Source: DASZMX01 sp035551475 (GTDB taxonomy: Bacteria > Verrucomicrobiota > Verrucomicrobiia > Limisphaerales > Palsa-1400). From it: DNA of 58,496 nucleotides. The stretch is from NCBI GenBank assembly GCA_035551475.1, contig DASZMX010000067.1, forward strand, positions 1-58,496, given 5' to 3'. Made by a program: the position numbers and the translations under genes. This document shows positions 7,672 to 19,216 of this stretch, piece by piece (the stretch's first letter is position 1; the number at the start of each line of letters is the position of its first letter). The notes beneath the pieces are model-generated. The model saw only the letters and a program-made list of their open reading frames with translations. It was not told where the DNA came from and did no database searches.

Positions 7672-8483
7672 TCGTGGCCGAGCTTGCGTGATTTTTCGGC
7701 CGCCGCGCGCACGGCGTTCATCAGGGAGGCGCGCACTTTTCCTTTTTCCAATTCGTGCAACCCCTCAATGGTGGTGCCGCCCGGGCTGGTGACCATGTCC
7801 TTGAGCATTCCCGGATGCTGGTTGGTCTCCAGCACCATTTTGGCCGCGCCCAACACCGTTTGCGCGGCCAGCCTCGTGGCGACGTCGCGGGGCAAGCCGG
7901 CCGCCACGCCGCCATCGCTCAACGCCTCGATGATCAAATAAACATACGCCGGCCCGCTGCCGCTCAACCCGGTCACGGCGTCGAGCAGCGCTTCCTTGAC
8001 CTGGAACGCAATCCCGACCGCCGAAAAGAGTCGCAAGGCGAGGGCCGCATCCGCGCTGGTCGCATGTTTGCCCGCCGCGAAGGCGCTGGCCGACGAGCCG
8101 ACGAGTGCCGGGGTGTTTGGCATCACGCGAATGACGCGTGCGGTGGCGCCGAGGCCCGCTTCGAGCTTGGCAATTGGCACGCCCGCCGCGATGGAAATCA
8201 GCAGTTGGTCGGGTCGAAAAATGGGGCCGATGTCCGCGAGCAGATCGCTGACGTTGCCGGGCTTGACGGCGAGGATGAGGATGTTCGAGTTTTTGACCAC
8301 CTCCACGTTCGAGGCGGTGGCTTTGGCTCCCGTGTCGCGCGCAAAGGCGGCGCAGGCGGCATGGACCGGATCGCTGGCGCGGACCTGGTTCGGCCTGACG
8401 ACTCCCGCCGCGATCACGCCGCGGGCCAGGGCGGCGGCCATTTTTCCCGCGCCCAAAAATCCAATGGAAAGCTTCGCAGCCAT
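7668..8483 (-). CDS. proC: Pyrroline-5-carboxylate reductase
   Basis: A 271-residue enzyme that reduces 1-pyrroline-5-carboxylate to proline with NAD(P)H, the last step of proline synthesis. The N-terminal Rossmann motif reads IGFLGAGKMAAALARG. Further family blocks are LAVKPGNVSDLL, VRVMPNTPALVG, the C-terminal dimer motif AVTGLSGSGPAYVYLIIEAL and SPGGTTIEGLHELE. Length matches the family (about 270). ATG 8483 is chosen because it gives the standard N-terminus. It is divergent from acnA and converges on the 6814 gene with overlapping stop codons. Confidence 0.95.
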   Translation of the reverse strand: MAAKLSIGFLGAGKMAAALARGVIAAGVVRPNQVRASDPVHAACAAFARDTGAKATASNVEVVKNSNILILAVKPGNVSDLLADIGPIFRPDQLLISIAAGVPIAKLEAGLGATARVIRVMPNTPALVGSSASAFAAGKHATSADAALALRLFSAVGIAFQVKEALLDAVTGLSGSGPAYVYLIIEALSDGGVAAGLPRDVATRLAAQTVLGAAKMVLETNQHPGMLKDMVTSPGGTTIEGLHELEKGKVRASLMNAVRAAAEKSRKLGHD

Positions 8484-8598
8484 GCCGGTTTCTAACAGAC
8501 GCCCCCGAAGATGGCGAGGCTGGAGTTGTGCCGCCCGCGCGGCGGCTTGACACTGTCCGTGGCAAAACGCATGTTCACTTGCCGGTGATTGCTCTGTT

Positions 8599-11441
<2,843 letters not shown>

Positions 11442-11445
<4 letters not shown>

Positions 11446-12422
11446 AATTATTGACAGTTAAGGACCTTTCCGTTTCGTTTCATACGCGCGTGGGTGTCGC
11501 GCGCGCGGCGCAGGGGGTGTCCTTCGATTTGGAGCGCGGCGAAACCCTCGGCATCGTCGGCGAATCCGGCTCGGGCAAATCCGTCACCTGTTATGCAATG
11601 ATGGGGCTCGTGCCCCAGCCGCCCGGCCGGATTGAAAGCGGCCAGGCGATTTTCGACGACGTGGATTTGCTCGCGTGCGACCCGGCGACGTTGAATGGCT
11701 TGCGCGGCCGCCGGCTCGCGATGATTTTCCAGGATCCCATGACGTCGCTCAATCCGTACATGCGCGTCGCGGATCAATTGGTGGAGCCGCTCCTGATTCA
11801 CGGCTTGGCCACGCGCGCGGAAGCCCAGGCGCGCGCGGTGGAAATGTTGCAGGCCGTGGGCATCACTGAGGCCGCCCATCGTTTGCGGATGTATCCGCAT
11901 GAATTTTCCGGCGGCATGCGCCAGCGCGTCATGATCGCGATGGCGCTGATCACCAAGCCGGATTTATTGATCGCCGACGAGCCGACCACCGCGCTGGACG
12001 TCACCGTGCAGGCGCAAATTCTGGAGCTGATCAAGCAAATGCAAAAAGAGCTGGGCATGGCCATGATTTTGATCAGCCACGATCTGGGCATCGTTTCCGG
12101 CGCGTGCGATCGGGTGCTGGTGATGTATGCCGGGCGGGTGATGGAAAGCGCGTCCACCGACGAATTATTTTATCGCACCAAACATCCCTACACGCAGGCC
12201 CTGCGCCAGTCCATCCCTGCGTTGCAGGCGAAGGGCGCGGAGCTCCACACCATTCCCGGCGCGCCGCCTGACGTCCTGCGCCCGGCTCCCGGCTGCCCCT
12301 TCGCGCCGCGCTGCGGCTTTGCCATCCCGGATTGCGCGCGCGGCGAAATCGAATTATTGACGGTCGAGCCGGGTCACGCCTCGGCCTGCCGCCGCGTGCA
12401 ACGGGGGGAAGTGGCGCTATGA
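11442..12422 (+). CDS. Oligopeptide ABC transporter ATP-binding protein, OppD/DppD type
   Basis: A 326-residue ATPase. Walker A is GESGSGKS (about 40-47), signature FSGGMRQRV, Walker B LLIADEPTTALD and the H-loop ISHDLGI. The C-terminal oligopeptide-transporter extension carries the Cys pattern APGCPFAPRCGFAIPDC. The likely start is TTG 11442, overlapping the acnA stop (TTGA), so translation may be coupled to acnA. It overlaps oppF by four bases (ATGA). The probable membrane partners are oppB/oppC at 4.9-6.7 kb on the other strand. No binding protein is in the window. Confidence 0.93.
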
Positions 12423-13432
12423 GCGAGGCCGCGCCCGCGTTGGAAATCCAGAATTTGAAGACCCACTTCCCGGTGGAGCGCGGGTTTCTGTTCAAGCGCC
12501 GCCTCGGCATGGTCAAGGCCGTTGACGGTATTTCTTTGACACTGCGCAAGGGTGAAATTCTCGGCCTCGTGGGCGAATCCGGGTGCGGCAAATCCACGCT
12601 CGGCCGCAGCCTGCTGCAATTGGTGCGTCCAACCGCAGGCGCCGTGATCCTCGAAGGCGAACGGCTCACCGACCTGCGCGGGGCGCGGCTGCGGCGGGCG
12701 CGGGCCTCGTTTCAGATGGTGTTTCAAGACCCCTATGCCTCGCTGAATCCGCGCATGACGGTCTTCGACGCGCTGGCCGAGGCCATGCAGGCGCATCGCA
12801 AAATTCCGCGCGGCGAATTGGCCGGGCACGTGGCGGCCTTGCTCGAAAAGGTGGGCCTGTCGGCGCGCGCGCAACGCAAGTATCCGCACGAATTCTCCGG
12901 CGGCCAGCGCCAGCGCATTGCCATCGCCCGCGCCCTGGCGGTCGAGCCGAAATTGATCATCGCCGACGAGCCGGTCAGCGCGCTCGATGTTTCCATTCAG
13001 GCGCAGATCATCAATTTATTGGCGGCGCTCTCCCGCGAGATGGGGCTCACGCTCATTTTCATTTCGCACGACCTTTCGGTGGTCAAACATATTTCTGACC
13101 GCATTGCCGTGATGTATTTGGGGAAGATTGTCGAGCTGGGGCCGGCCGAGCGGGTGTTCCATGCGCCATTGCATCCGTATTCCAAAGCCTTGCTCAGCGC
13201 CATTCCCATTCCCGATCCGCGCCAGGAAGCGGCGCGCGCGCGGGTGTTGCTGCCGGGCGATCCGCCTTCGCCCATGAATCCGCCGGCGGGCTGCGCCTTT
13301 CATCCGCGCTGCCGCTATGCGGTGGAACGCTGCCGGGAAATCGTTCCCCCCTTGGAAGCCTGCGGCGAGCCGGGCCGGGAGGCGGCCTGCATTCGCGTGC
13401 GGGAAATTAATCCGGAGCTGGAAAAGAAATAG
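12419..13432 (+). CDS. Oligopeptide ABC transporter ATP-binding protein, OppF/DppF type
   Basis: A 337-residue partner of the OppD ATPase. It has an N-terminal LEIQNLKTHFPVERGF (typical OppF), Walker A GESGCGKST, Q-loop MVFQDPYASLNPRM, signature FSGGQRQRI, Walker B LIIADEPVSALD and C-terminal AGCAFHPRCRYAVERC. ATG 12419 overlaps the oppD stop. A perfect 8-bp hairpin begins at its last base (13432-13451), so the oppD-oppF unit probably ends here. Confidence 0.94.
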   Translation: MSEAAPALEIQNLKTHFPVERGFLFKRRLGMVKAVDGISLTLRKGEILGLVGESGCGKSTLGRSLLQLVRPTAGAVILEGERLTDLRGARLRRARASFQMVFQDPYASLNPRMTVFDALAEAMQAHRKIPRGELAGHVAALLEKVGLSARAQRKYPHEFSGGQRQRIAIARALAVEPKLIIADEPVSALDVSIQAQIINLLAALSREMGLTLIFISHDLSVVKHISDRIAVMYLGKIVELGPAERVFHAPLHPYSKALLSAIPIPDPRQEAARARVLLPGDPPSPMNPPAGCAFHPRCRYAVERCREIVPPLEACGEPGREAACIRVREINPELEKK

Positions 13433-13451
13433 GCGCCCCACCCGGGGCGCC
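13432..13451 (+). terminator. GC-rich hairpin directly after oppF
   Basis: GGCGCCCC, a four-base loop ACCC and GGGGCGCC make a perfect 8-bp stem starting at the last base of the oppF stop. There is no T-run after it, so intrinsic termination is uncertain; it may protect the 3' end or pause polymerase. Confidence 0.35.
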
Positions 13452-13612
13452 CCATGAAAACTAACTCTACTGCGCTGCCCAGCATAGGGAAGCGGCCGCC
13501 GCCTGTCTGCGAGGGAATCTGTGAATTCATTTGCGAGGCGAAACCTTACAGTCCGCAAGAAGTGTTGTTTCGCCAAAACCGGCCTGTTATAGCTGTGCCG
13601 CCCGGCGCGCAC

Positions 13613-14230
13613 ATGGACAACAGCCCAACAACATCGAAACCCCTGCAAGTTCTCGCGGTCGTCGGCAGTTTACGCCAGCGCTCACACACGCGCCTGGTCA
13701 TGCGGGAAGCCGCCCGCCTGCTCGCGGCTCATCAATGCGCCGTGGATGTGCTCGATTTCCAAGCCGAGCCGCTGCCGCTCTACAACCCCGACACGGCCCA
13801 CGCCTCGCCCGCTTTTCCGGCCCTCCAGCGCCGCGTGCAGGCCGCCGACGTCCTGCTTCTGGGCGCGCCCGATTATCACGGGAGCATCAGCAGTGTGATG
13901 AAAAGTTTTCTCGACCATTTTTGGAAGGAATTCGCCGGGAAACTTTTTGCCAGCATTGTTTCCTCGCATGAAAAGGGCCTGACGGTCACGGACCAATTGC
14001 GCACGGTCGCCCGCCAATGTTACGCCTGGTCCTTGCCTTACGGGGTGTCATTTGTCAGCGGCGAGGACGTCAAGAATGACGAGATCGTCAGCGGCCCCTT
14101 GCGCGAGCGCCTGGCGATGTTTGCGCGGGACATATCCGTTTATGGCGCCGCGATCGCCCGGCAACGCGCGCTGGACCTGGCCTGCGCCGAGCCCGGCTTC
14201 ATGGCCCGCCATCGTCCCTCCACGGCTTGA
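13613..14230 (+). CDS. NADPH-dependent FMN reductase family protein
   Basis: A 205-residue flavodoxin-fold protein. The phosphate-binding loop AVVGSLRQRSHTRLVMREA near the N-terminus and LLGAPDYHGSISSVMKSFLD in the middle are the two family hallmarks (the latter contacts the isoalloxazine ring). Members reduce FMN, quinones, azo dyes or chromate, so the substrate cannot be given. ATG 13613 is chosen because the family motif begins about 15 residues later. It is three bases upstream of the LOG gene and probably co-transcribed with it. The 180 bases before it show only the oppF hairpin. Confidence 0.88.
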   Translation: MDNSPTTSKPLQVLAVVGSLRQRSHTRLVMREAARLLAAHQCAVDVLDFQAEPLPLYNPDTAHASPAFPALQRRVQAADVLLLGAPDYHGSISSVMKSFLDHFWKEFAGKLFASIVSSHEKGLTVTDQLRTVARQCYAWSLPYGVSFVSGEDVKNDEIVSGPLRERLAMFARDISVYGAAIARQRALDLACAEPGFMARHRPSTA

Positions 14231-14233
14231 TTT

Positions 14234-14911
14234 ATGAGCGATTCCATCCCCTTCACCAAGGAAGATCCGTGGCGGATCTTCCGCATCATGGCTGAATTCG
14301 TCGAGTCCTTCGAGACCATGTCCCAGGTCGGCCCGGCCGTGACCGTATTTGGCTCCGCGCGTTTGCCGCCGAGCGATCCCAATTACGCCGCGGCGCAAGC
14401 CTTGGGCAAAGGGCTCGCCCAACACAATCTCGCCGTCATCACGGGCGGCGGCCCCGGCATCATGGAAGCGGCCAATCGCGGCGCCGCCGAGGGCAAGGGC
14501 AAATCCGTCGGGCTCAACATCGAGCTGCCGTTCGAACAGAAAGGCAACCGGTTCGCCAATGTCCCGCTGCAATTTCATTACTTTTTTTCGCGCAAGGTTT
14601 GTTTTGTCAAATATAGCATCGCGTTTGTGTTCATGCCGGGCGGCTTTGGCACGCTGGACGAATTTTTCGAAGTGGTCACCCTCGTGCAAACCCAGCGCAT
14701 TCCGCGGTTCCCGCTGATTTTGTTTGGGCGCGATTATTGGACGGGCCTGCTGGAATGGGCCAAGGCCACGCTGCTGGCGCGCAAGTTGATTTCCCCGGGC
14801 GACCTCGATTTGGTTTCCATCGTGGACGACCCTGAGGCCGCGCTGGCCATCATCACTGACTATATGCGCCGCGTGGGTCCGCCCGATGTGCGTCCGCGCG
14901 CTTTGGGCTAA
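14234..14911 (+). CDS. LOG-family protein (TIGR00730-type Rossmann fold)
   Basis: A 225-residue protein with both signature motifs: TGGGPGIMEAANRGA (nucleotide binding) and PGGFGTLDEFFE (the family's PGGxGTxxE catalytic motif). Characterised members hydrolyse nucleoside 5'-monophosphates to the base and ribose 5-phosphate, including cytokinin precursors. The role in this organism is unknown. It has about 60 residues at the N-terminus before the fold and lies between the flavin reductase and the M16 peptidase in a tight plus-strand string. Confidence 0.9.
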   Translation: MSDSIPFTKEDPWRIFRIMAEFVESFETMSQVGPAVTVFGSARLPPSDPNYAAAQALGKGLAQHNLAVITGGGPGIMEAANRGAAEGKGKSVGLNIELPFEQKGNRFANVPLQFHYFFSRKVCFVKYSIAFVFMPGGFGTLDEFFEVVTLVQTQRIPRFPLILFGRDYWTGLLEWAKATLLARKLISPGDLDLVSIVDDPEAALAIITDYMRRVGPPDVRPRALG

Positions 14912-14919
14912 ACTATCTC

Positions 14920-16176
14920 ATGCGTCATATTACCCGCCTGGAAAATGGACTGACGGTCGTCACCGCCGAAATGCCGCACATGGCCAGCGTCAGCCTCGGA
15001 TTATGGGCTGGCGTGGGAGGACGTTACGAAACAGAGTCGTTGAGCGGCGTTTCGCATTTCATCGAACACCTGCTTTTCAAAGGCACCCGCCGCCGCAGCG
15101 CCCGGCAGATTTCCGAAGGCGTGGAGGGATTGGGCGGCTACCTCAACGCCTTCACGAGCGAGGAGCACACCTGCTTTTACGCCAAGGCCGGCGCCCAACA
15201 CTTTGAGCAATTGCTCGATGTGCTGGCGGATATGTTTTTGCACGCCGCCTTTGACCCCAAGGAAATCGACAAGGAACGCGATGTCATCAAGGAAGAGATC
15301 GCGATGTATCTGGACCAACCGCAGCAGCACGTCCAGGAGCTTTTGAACGCCGCGATGTGGCCCGGCCATCCCATGGGCCGCTCCATCACCGGCACCGAGA
15401 AATCCCTCGACGGCATTCACCGCGCGGAATTGGTGGCATTTCTCAAGAGTCATTATGTCGCGTCCGCCACGGTGGTCGCCGCCGCCGGCAATATTCAGCA
15501 CGAGAAAGTCGTGCGGGCCGTCAAAAAACTGGCGCGCCATTTTGTGCCGGGCCCTCGCCCCCAATACGTTCCCGCCCGGAGCGCCCAGACCAAACCCACG
15601 CTGAAACTTCACACCAAAAAAACCGAACAAACCCAGATTGCCTTCGGCATCCGCGCTTGCTCCCGGCACGACGACCATCGCTTCGCCCTGCGCGTGCTCA
15701 ACGCCATTCTTGGGGAGAACATGAGCTCGCGTTTGTTCCAAACCATTCGCGAGGACCAGGGCCTGGCGTATTCTATTTACAGCGGCAACAGTTTCTTCGA
15801 TGACGCCGGCGACCTCGTTATTTCCGCCGGCCTCGACACGGGGAATCTCGCCCGGGTGATGAAAACCATCCTGCGCGAAATGAAGCGCCTCACCGAGGAA
15901 TTAGTCCCCGCCGCCGAGCTGCGGCGCGCGCGCGAATATCTGGTGGGCCAGCTCGATCTCAGCCTGGAAAACAGCGAAAACCAGATGATGTGGCTCGGCG
16001 AACAGTGGCTGGGCTACGGCAAAATCTTCGCCCCCGAAGAAGTCAAAAAACGTCTAGGCGAAGTCAAACCCGCCGAAATCCGCGCCGCCGCCCGCGCCTT
16101 TTTCCGCCCTGATCGCTACAACCTCGCCCTCGTCAGCCCGCTGAAATCCGCCGACAAAATCGTGCCGGGATTTTAG
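14920..16176 (+). CDS. M16-family zinc peptidase (insulinase/PqqL-like)
   Basis: A 418-residue peptidase with the inverted zinc motif HFIEH at residues 46-50 and the downstream ligand Glu in VIKEEIAMY near residue 126. The N-terminus (TRLENGLTVVTAEMP) and the C-terminal half containing DQGLAYSIYS match single-chain bacterial M16B enzymes similar to mitochondrial processing peptidase. There is no signal peptide, so it is probably cytoplasmic. ATG 14920 lies eight bases after the LOG gene. The active site is complete. Confidence 0.93.
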   Translation: MRHITRLENGLTVVTAEMPHMASVSLGLWAGVGGRYETESLSGVSHFIEHLLFKGTRRRSARQISEGVEGLGGYLNAFTSEEHTCFYAKAGAQHFEQLLDVLADMFLHAAFDPKEIDKERDVIKEEIAMYLDQPQQHVQELLNAAMWPGHPMGRSITGTEKSLDGIHRAELVAFLKSHYVASATVVAAAGNIQHEKVVRAVKKLARHFVPGPRPQYVPARSAQTKPTLKLHTKKTEQTQIAFGIRACSRHDDHRFALRVLNAILGENMSSRLFQTIREDQGLAYSIYSGNSFFDDAGDLVISAGLDTGNLARVMKTILREMKRLTEELVPAAELRRAREYLVGQLDLSLENSENQMMWLGEQWLGYGKIFAPEEVKKRLGEVKPAEIRAAARAFFRPDRYNLALVSPLKSADKIVPGF

Positions 16177-16182
16177 CGCGTG

Positions 16183-16560
16183 TCAGATCAAGATTGGAAC
16201 ACCGTATTCTTCAAACCGTTCGTCAGCCGTAACCACCGTGAGATGGTTTAGAAGAGCAGTGGCGATGATGAAGCGGTCGCAGGGGTCGCGATGGTGGAAA
16301 GGGAGTTGCGCCGCCGCGACGCAGATTTCCGAGTCCAACCCCAAAATGGTGAGGCCATGCTGTTCCACGGCTTCCTGAAACCAATCCGTCGAAGATTTCG
16401 CGATCGAAAGTTTCCCCGCGCTTTCTTTATGCGCGATTTCAAATCCGCTGATTGCCGAGATGTAAACGAAAGGAGCCTCCCGGATGCTTTTGAGCGCGAC
16501 CCGGCTGAGTTTGCGATCGTTGTTCACCAGCCATAGTAAAGCGCACGTATCCAAAATCAC
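16183..16560 (-). CDS. PIN-domain toxin, VapC-like
   Basis: A 125-residue PIN-domain RNase toxin. It shows LDTCALLWLV (first Asp), EIAHKESAGKL (Glu), and DPCDRFIIATALL plus VTADERF (C-terminal acidic residues), the pattern of the VapC subgroup often paired with Phd antitoxins. GTG 16560 overlaps the antitoxin stop as GTGA and gives the usual N-terminus; ATG 16578 would overlap the antitoxin by 22 bases. This is the second toxin-antitoxin module in the window; its sequence clearly differs from the first. Confidence 0.88.
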   Translation of the reverse strand: MILDTCALLWLVNNDRKLSRVALKSIREAPFVYISAISGFEIAHKESAGKLSIAKSSTDWFQEAVEQHGLTILGLDSEICVAAAQLPFHHRDPCDRFIIATALLNHLTVVTADERFEEYGVPILI

Positions 16561-16787
16561 CGAAATTCCTCCGGCCACGCCTCCTCCGACAAAGGCTCAG
16601 TTGGATCCTCATGGATTTCCGCCTTTAACGCGGGATTCGGGATCGTCCTATCTTTCTTTTTATACCGTACGATTTCGGCCACAGGCACGCCGCGTCGTGA
16701 AATGACAACCGGGCTCCCGCTGGCCTCGACCAAAGCGAGCAATTTGGAAAAATTGGTCTTGGCAGCATGGACGTTCACAACCTTCAT
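16557..16787 (-). CDS. Phd/YefM-type antitoxin
   Basis: A 76-residue antitoxin. The N-terminus MKVVNVHAAKTNFSKLLALV and the strand VVISRRGVPVAEIVRYK are classic for this family. The acidic C-terminal tail (EDPTEPLSEEAWPEEF) probably covers the toxin. It is translated first and coupled to the PIN toxin. A short repeat of TCCACT (16801-16815) lies just upstream and could belong to its promoter region. Confidence 0.9.
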   Translation of the reverse strand: MKVVNVHAAKTNFSKLLALVEASGSPVVISRRGVPVAEIVRYKKKDRTIPNPALKAEIHEDPTEPLSEEAWPEEFR

Positions 16788-16818
16788 TCGGCCAGCTTAG
16801 TCCACTTAGTCCACTGAA

Positions 16819-17940
16819 TCAATTCGATTCGTAGGGCGCCTTCTCGGGCAGATCGATGCGCCGGCCGGTGGCGGCGGATTTGCGGGCGGCGTCCAGGATT
16901 TCGGTGACGACCAAATTCACCTGCATGGACGACAGGCCGGCGGGGGTGATTTCTTTGCGCACGACGGCCGCCAGATATGAGGCGGGATCGGTCATGGGTG
17001 CGGCCAGGGGCGCGGGGATTTGTTCGGTTTCTTTCTGGCCGGCGAGCCGCACGCGCAAGAGATTGCGATTCGGCACGAGCGCGTAGCCGATGGCGCCATA
17101 AACTTCCATGTCTTTGCGGTCAAACGGCCAGTTCCAGGAAGCTTGAATGATCGCCTGAGCTTTCGGATAAGCCACCACAATGGTCGCCTCGTCCTCGACC
17201 TTCGGATAAATCTCCGGCTTGATGTGCTGGGTCACCGCCGTCACAGAAACCGGGCGCGCGCCGTTCATCAACAAGGTCGCGAGGTCGGCGCCATAACAAC
17301 CAAAATCAATCAAGGCCCCGCCGCCGTTTAATTTCGGATCGGTGAGCCAGCTTAGAAATGTTTCCGAACATCCAATTTCCTTCGGGCCGCGATGGCCGTC
17401 ATGCACCACGATTTTGCGCAGGTCGCCCAATTCGCCGCGCCGCGCCATGTCCGCCACGGCCGCATTGCCGGGGTACCACGTCGTTTCGTAATTCACGATG
17501 AGGTTGATGCCATATTTGGCCGCGGCCTTTTTCATCGCCAACGCGTGGTCCATGTTGACCGCGAACGGCTTTTCCATCATGACATCGAGGCCGCGCTCCG
17601 CGCATTCCTCGACCGCCTCCTTATGGTCATAGGCGCTGGTGAAGAGGGCGGCGGCCTGCGCATTGGTGTGGGCGAGCAGATCTTTGAGCGAGGTAAAAAA
17701 CAGGCTTTTGTCCAAGTGAAATCGTTCAGCGTCCCGTGCGGCGAGTTTTTTATCCGGCTCGACAATGCCGACCAGCTCCACGTCTTTTTGGCCATTCAGG
17801 CTGGGGATGAAACCATTGGCGTGGTCATGCACGAGTCCAATAATGGCCACGCGCACGGGCGGTTTGGCATTCACGCTTTGCGCCGCGAGGGCCAAGTTCA
17901 TCAGCAGAAGCGCACCTCCAACCAACATCAATTTTTTCAT
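16819..17940 (-). CDS. Secreted Gfo/Idh/MocA-family oxidoreductase
   Basis: A 373-residue dehydrogenase-like protein with a Sec-type signal peptide (MKKLMLVGGALLLMNLALAAQSVNA). A Rossmann-like start VRVAIIGLVHDHANGF replaces the usual GxGxxG, so the nucleotide loop is atypical. MMEKPFAVNMDHA carries the EKP motif. The C-terminal alpha/beta domain contains GGGALIDFGCYGADLATLL. Exported members are numerous in Verrucomicrobiota and Planctomycetes and are linked to sugar metabolism, but the substrate is unknown. It stands alone between toxin-antitoxin and metal-export genes. Confidence 0.88.
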   Translation of the reverse strand: MKKLMLVGGALLLMNLALAAQSVNAKPPVRVAIIGLVHDHANGFIPSLNGQKDVELVGIVEPDKKLAARDAERFHLDKSLFFTSLKDLLAHTNAQAAALFTSAYDHKEAVEECAERGLDVMMEKPFAVNMDHALAMKKAAAKYGINLIVNYETTWYPGNAAVADMARRGELGDLRKIVVHDGHRGPKEIGCSETFLSWLTDPKLNGGGALIDFGCYGADLATLLMNGARPVSVTAVTQHIKPEIYPKVEDEATIVVAYPKAQAIIQASWNWPFDRKDMEVYGAIGYALVPNRNLLRVRLAGQKETEQIPAPLAAPMTDPASYLAAVVRKEITPAGLSSMQVNLVVTEILDAARKSAATGRRIDLPEKAPYESN

Positions 17941-17967
17941 TGGATGCTGGTTTAATAGCGGAGCGCG

Positions 17968-18144
17968 CTACCTTTTGTCACGGCTGGACTTGCTCCGCTC
18001 GGCCGCATCCGATTGATGCTTGCGCTCGAGATTCTTATCGACGACGGCGATGGTGCGTTTCATTTGCACCATCAACTCCTCGTCATCCCGGATCAACTGT
18101 TTCAGCATGTCGATCAGGTTGTTATGTTGGGCCTTTTCCACCAC
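17968..18144 (-). CDS. Possible small helical protein
   Basis: A 58-codon frame from GTG 18144, predicted to be entirely helical and highly charged (MLKQLIRDDEELMVQMK and a basic tail). The amino-acid pattern looks protein-like and it sits between the CDF gene stop and the oxidoreductase start. It has no clear ribosome-binding site and I recognise no family. It may be a small gene, or a remnant that continued the CDF transporter in another frame. Confidence 0.35.
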   Translation of the reverse strand: MVEKAQHNNLIDMLKQLIRDDEELMVQMKRTIAVVDKNLERKHQSDAAERSKSSRDKR

Positions 18145-18199
18145 GGCCCAACCTAGCTCTGACCGGGCAAGTTGTCCGTGGGCGGATGCGCCGAAACCC

Positions 18200-19114
18200 C
18201 TATCGGGTGTTGCCCGCAACGGGGTGTGGCGGATTCTGGCTGGGCTCGATATGCACCAGCACGTCTTTGACATGGGGAATCGCCGCCTGGACGCGATCTT
18301 TGACGCGGTGCGCGATCTCGTGCCCGGCGGCCACGGTGATGTTCGGGTCCACCTCCACATGCATGTCGATGAAATATTCAAAGCCCATTTTGCGCGCCTG
18401 ACATTTCTCGACCGCCGTGACTCCCTCGACCTGGCCGGCGGCGAGACGCGCATTCGCCATCAAGGCCGTGTTGGGCGCGGCATCCATCAGTTCATTCGCC
18501 GCCTCGCGGATCATGCGCCAGCCGTTCCAGGCCACCATGCAGCCGGCGATGATCGCCCCGGCGTCATCCGCGCCGGCCGGCCCGCCCAGCAGCGCGACTG
18601 TAATGCCCAAGGCCGCCGCCAGCGAGGTGATGGCGTCGCTGCGATGATGCCAGGCGTCCGCCTGCACGGCACTGCTTTGCATGGACTCCGCTTCGCGCGA
18701 GACAAAGCGGAACAACCCTTCCTTGATGACAATCACACCCAACAACACCAGCAGCGTAAATGCCTCCGGGCGGGCGCGTGGGTGGGTCAATTGCTCCGCG
18801 GACTTGGCAATGATTCCAATGGCCGCCAGCAGCATCATCACGGAAACCACCGCCGCCGCGATCGGCTCCGCTTTGCCGTGCCCATAGGGATGATCGCGAT
18901 CCGCGGGCGCGTTGGCCACGACCACACCGCGCCAGACGACGATGGAGCTGAGCATGTCCGCGCTCGATTCCACCGCGTCCGCGATCAGCGCGTGGGAACC
19001 GCCGAAAAAGCCCGCGGCGAATTTTCCCGCCGTCAGCGCGGCATTGACCGCCAGCCCCGCGAAGGTCGTTCTTAAACTGCGTTGTAATCTCTCCGTGCGA
19101 ATTGGCTTGTTCAT
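18200..19114 (-). CDS. Cation diffusion facilitator (CDF) metal exporter
   Basis: A 304-residue inner-membrane antiporter with about six TM helices. The metal-site helices are visible: HALIADAVESSADMLSS (TM2 Asp pair) and DAWHHRSDAITS (TM5 HxxxD). HPYGHGKAEP matches the TM3 loop. The cytoplasmic dimerisation domain occupies the last 90 residues (FEYFIDMHVEVDPNITVAAG). CDF proteins export Zn, Fe, Mn, Co or Cd by proton exchange; the ion cannot be read here. ATG 19114 is chosen by homology. The gene is divergent from the ABC exporter, with 102 bases between them. Confidence 0.92.
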   Translation of the reverse strand: MNKPIRTERLQRSLRTTFAGLAVNAALTAGKFAAGFFGGSHALIADAVESSADMLSSIVVWRGVVVANAPADRDHPYGHGKAEPIAAAVVSVMMLLAAIGIIAKSAEQLTHPRARPEAFTLLVLLGVIVIKEGLFRFVSREAESMQSSAVQADAWHHRSDAITSLAAALGITVALLGGPAGADDAGAIIAGCMVAWNGWRMIREAANELMDAAPNTALMANARLAAGQVEGVTAVEKCQARKMGFEYFIDMHVEVDPNITVAAGHEIAHRVKDRVQAAIPHVKDVLVHIEPSQNPPHPVAGNTR

Positions 19115-19216
19115 CCCAGAACCCAGCCCCGGTGTCAATCGGCGAACCGCGCCGGTTCGCGCCGCCCAAAATCTCTCGCCCTGTCCCGGCGCGCGGCGCA
19201 TAATAATCCTGATCGC

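Noticed and set aside
18020..19075. 351-codon plus frame under the CDF gene
   Set aside because: Antisense shadow; the CDF frame has metal-site helices and the frame does not.
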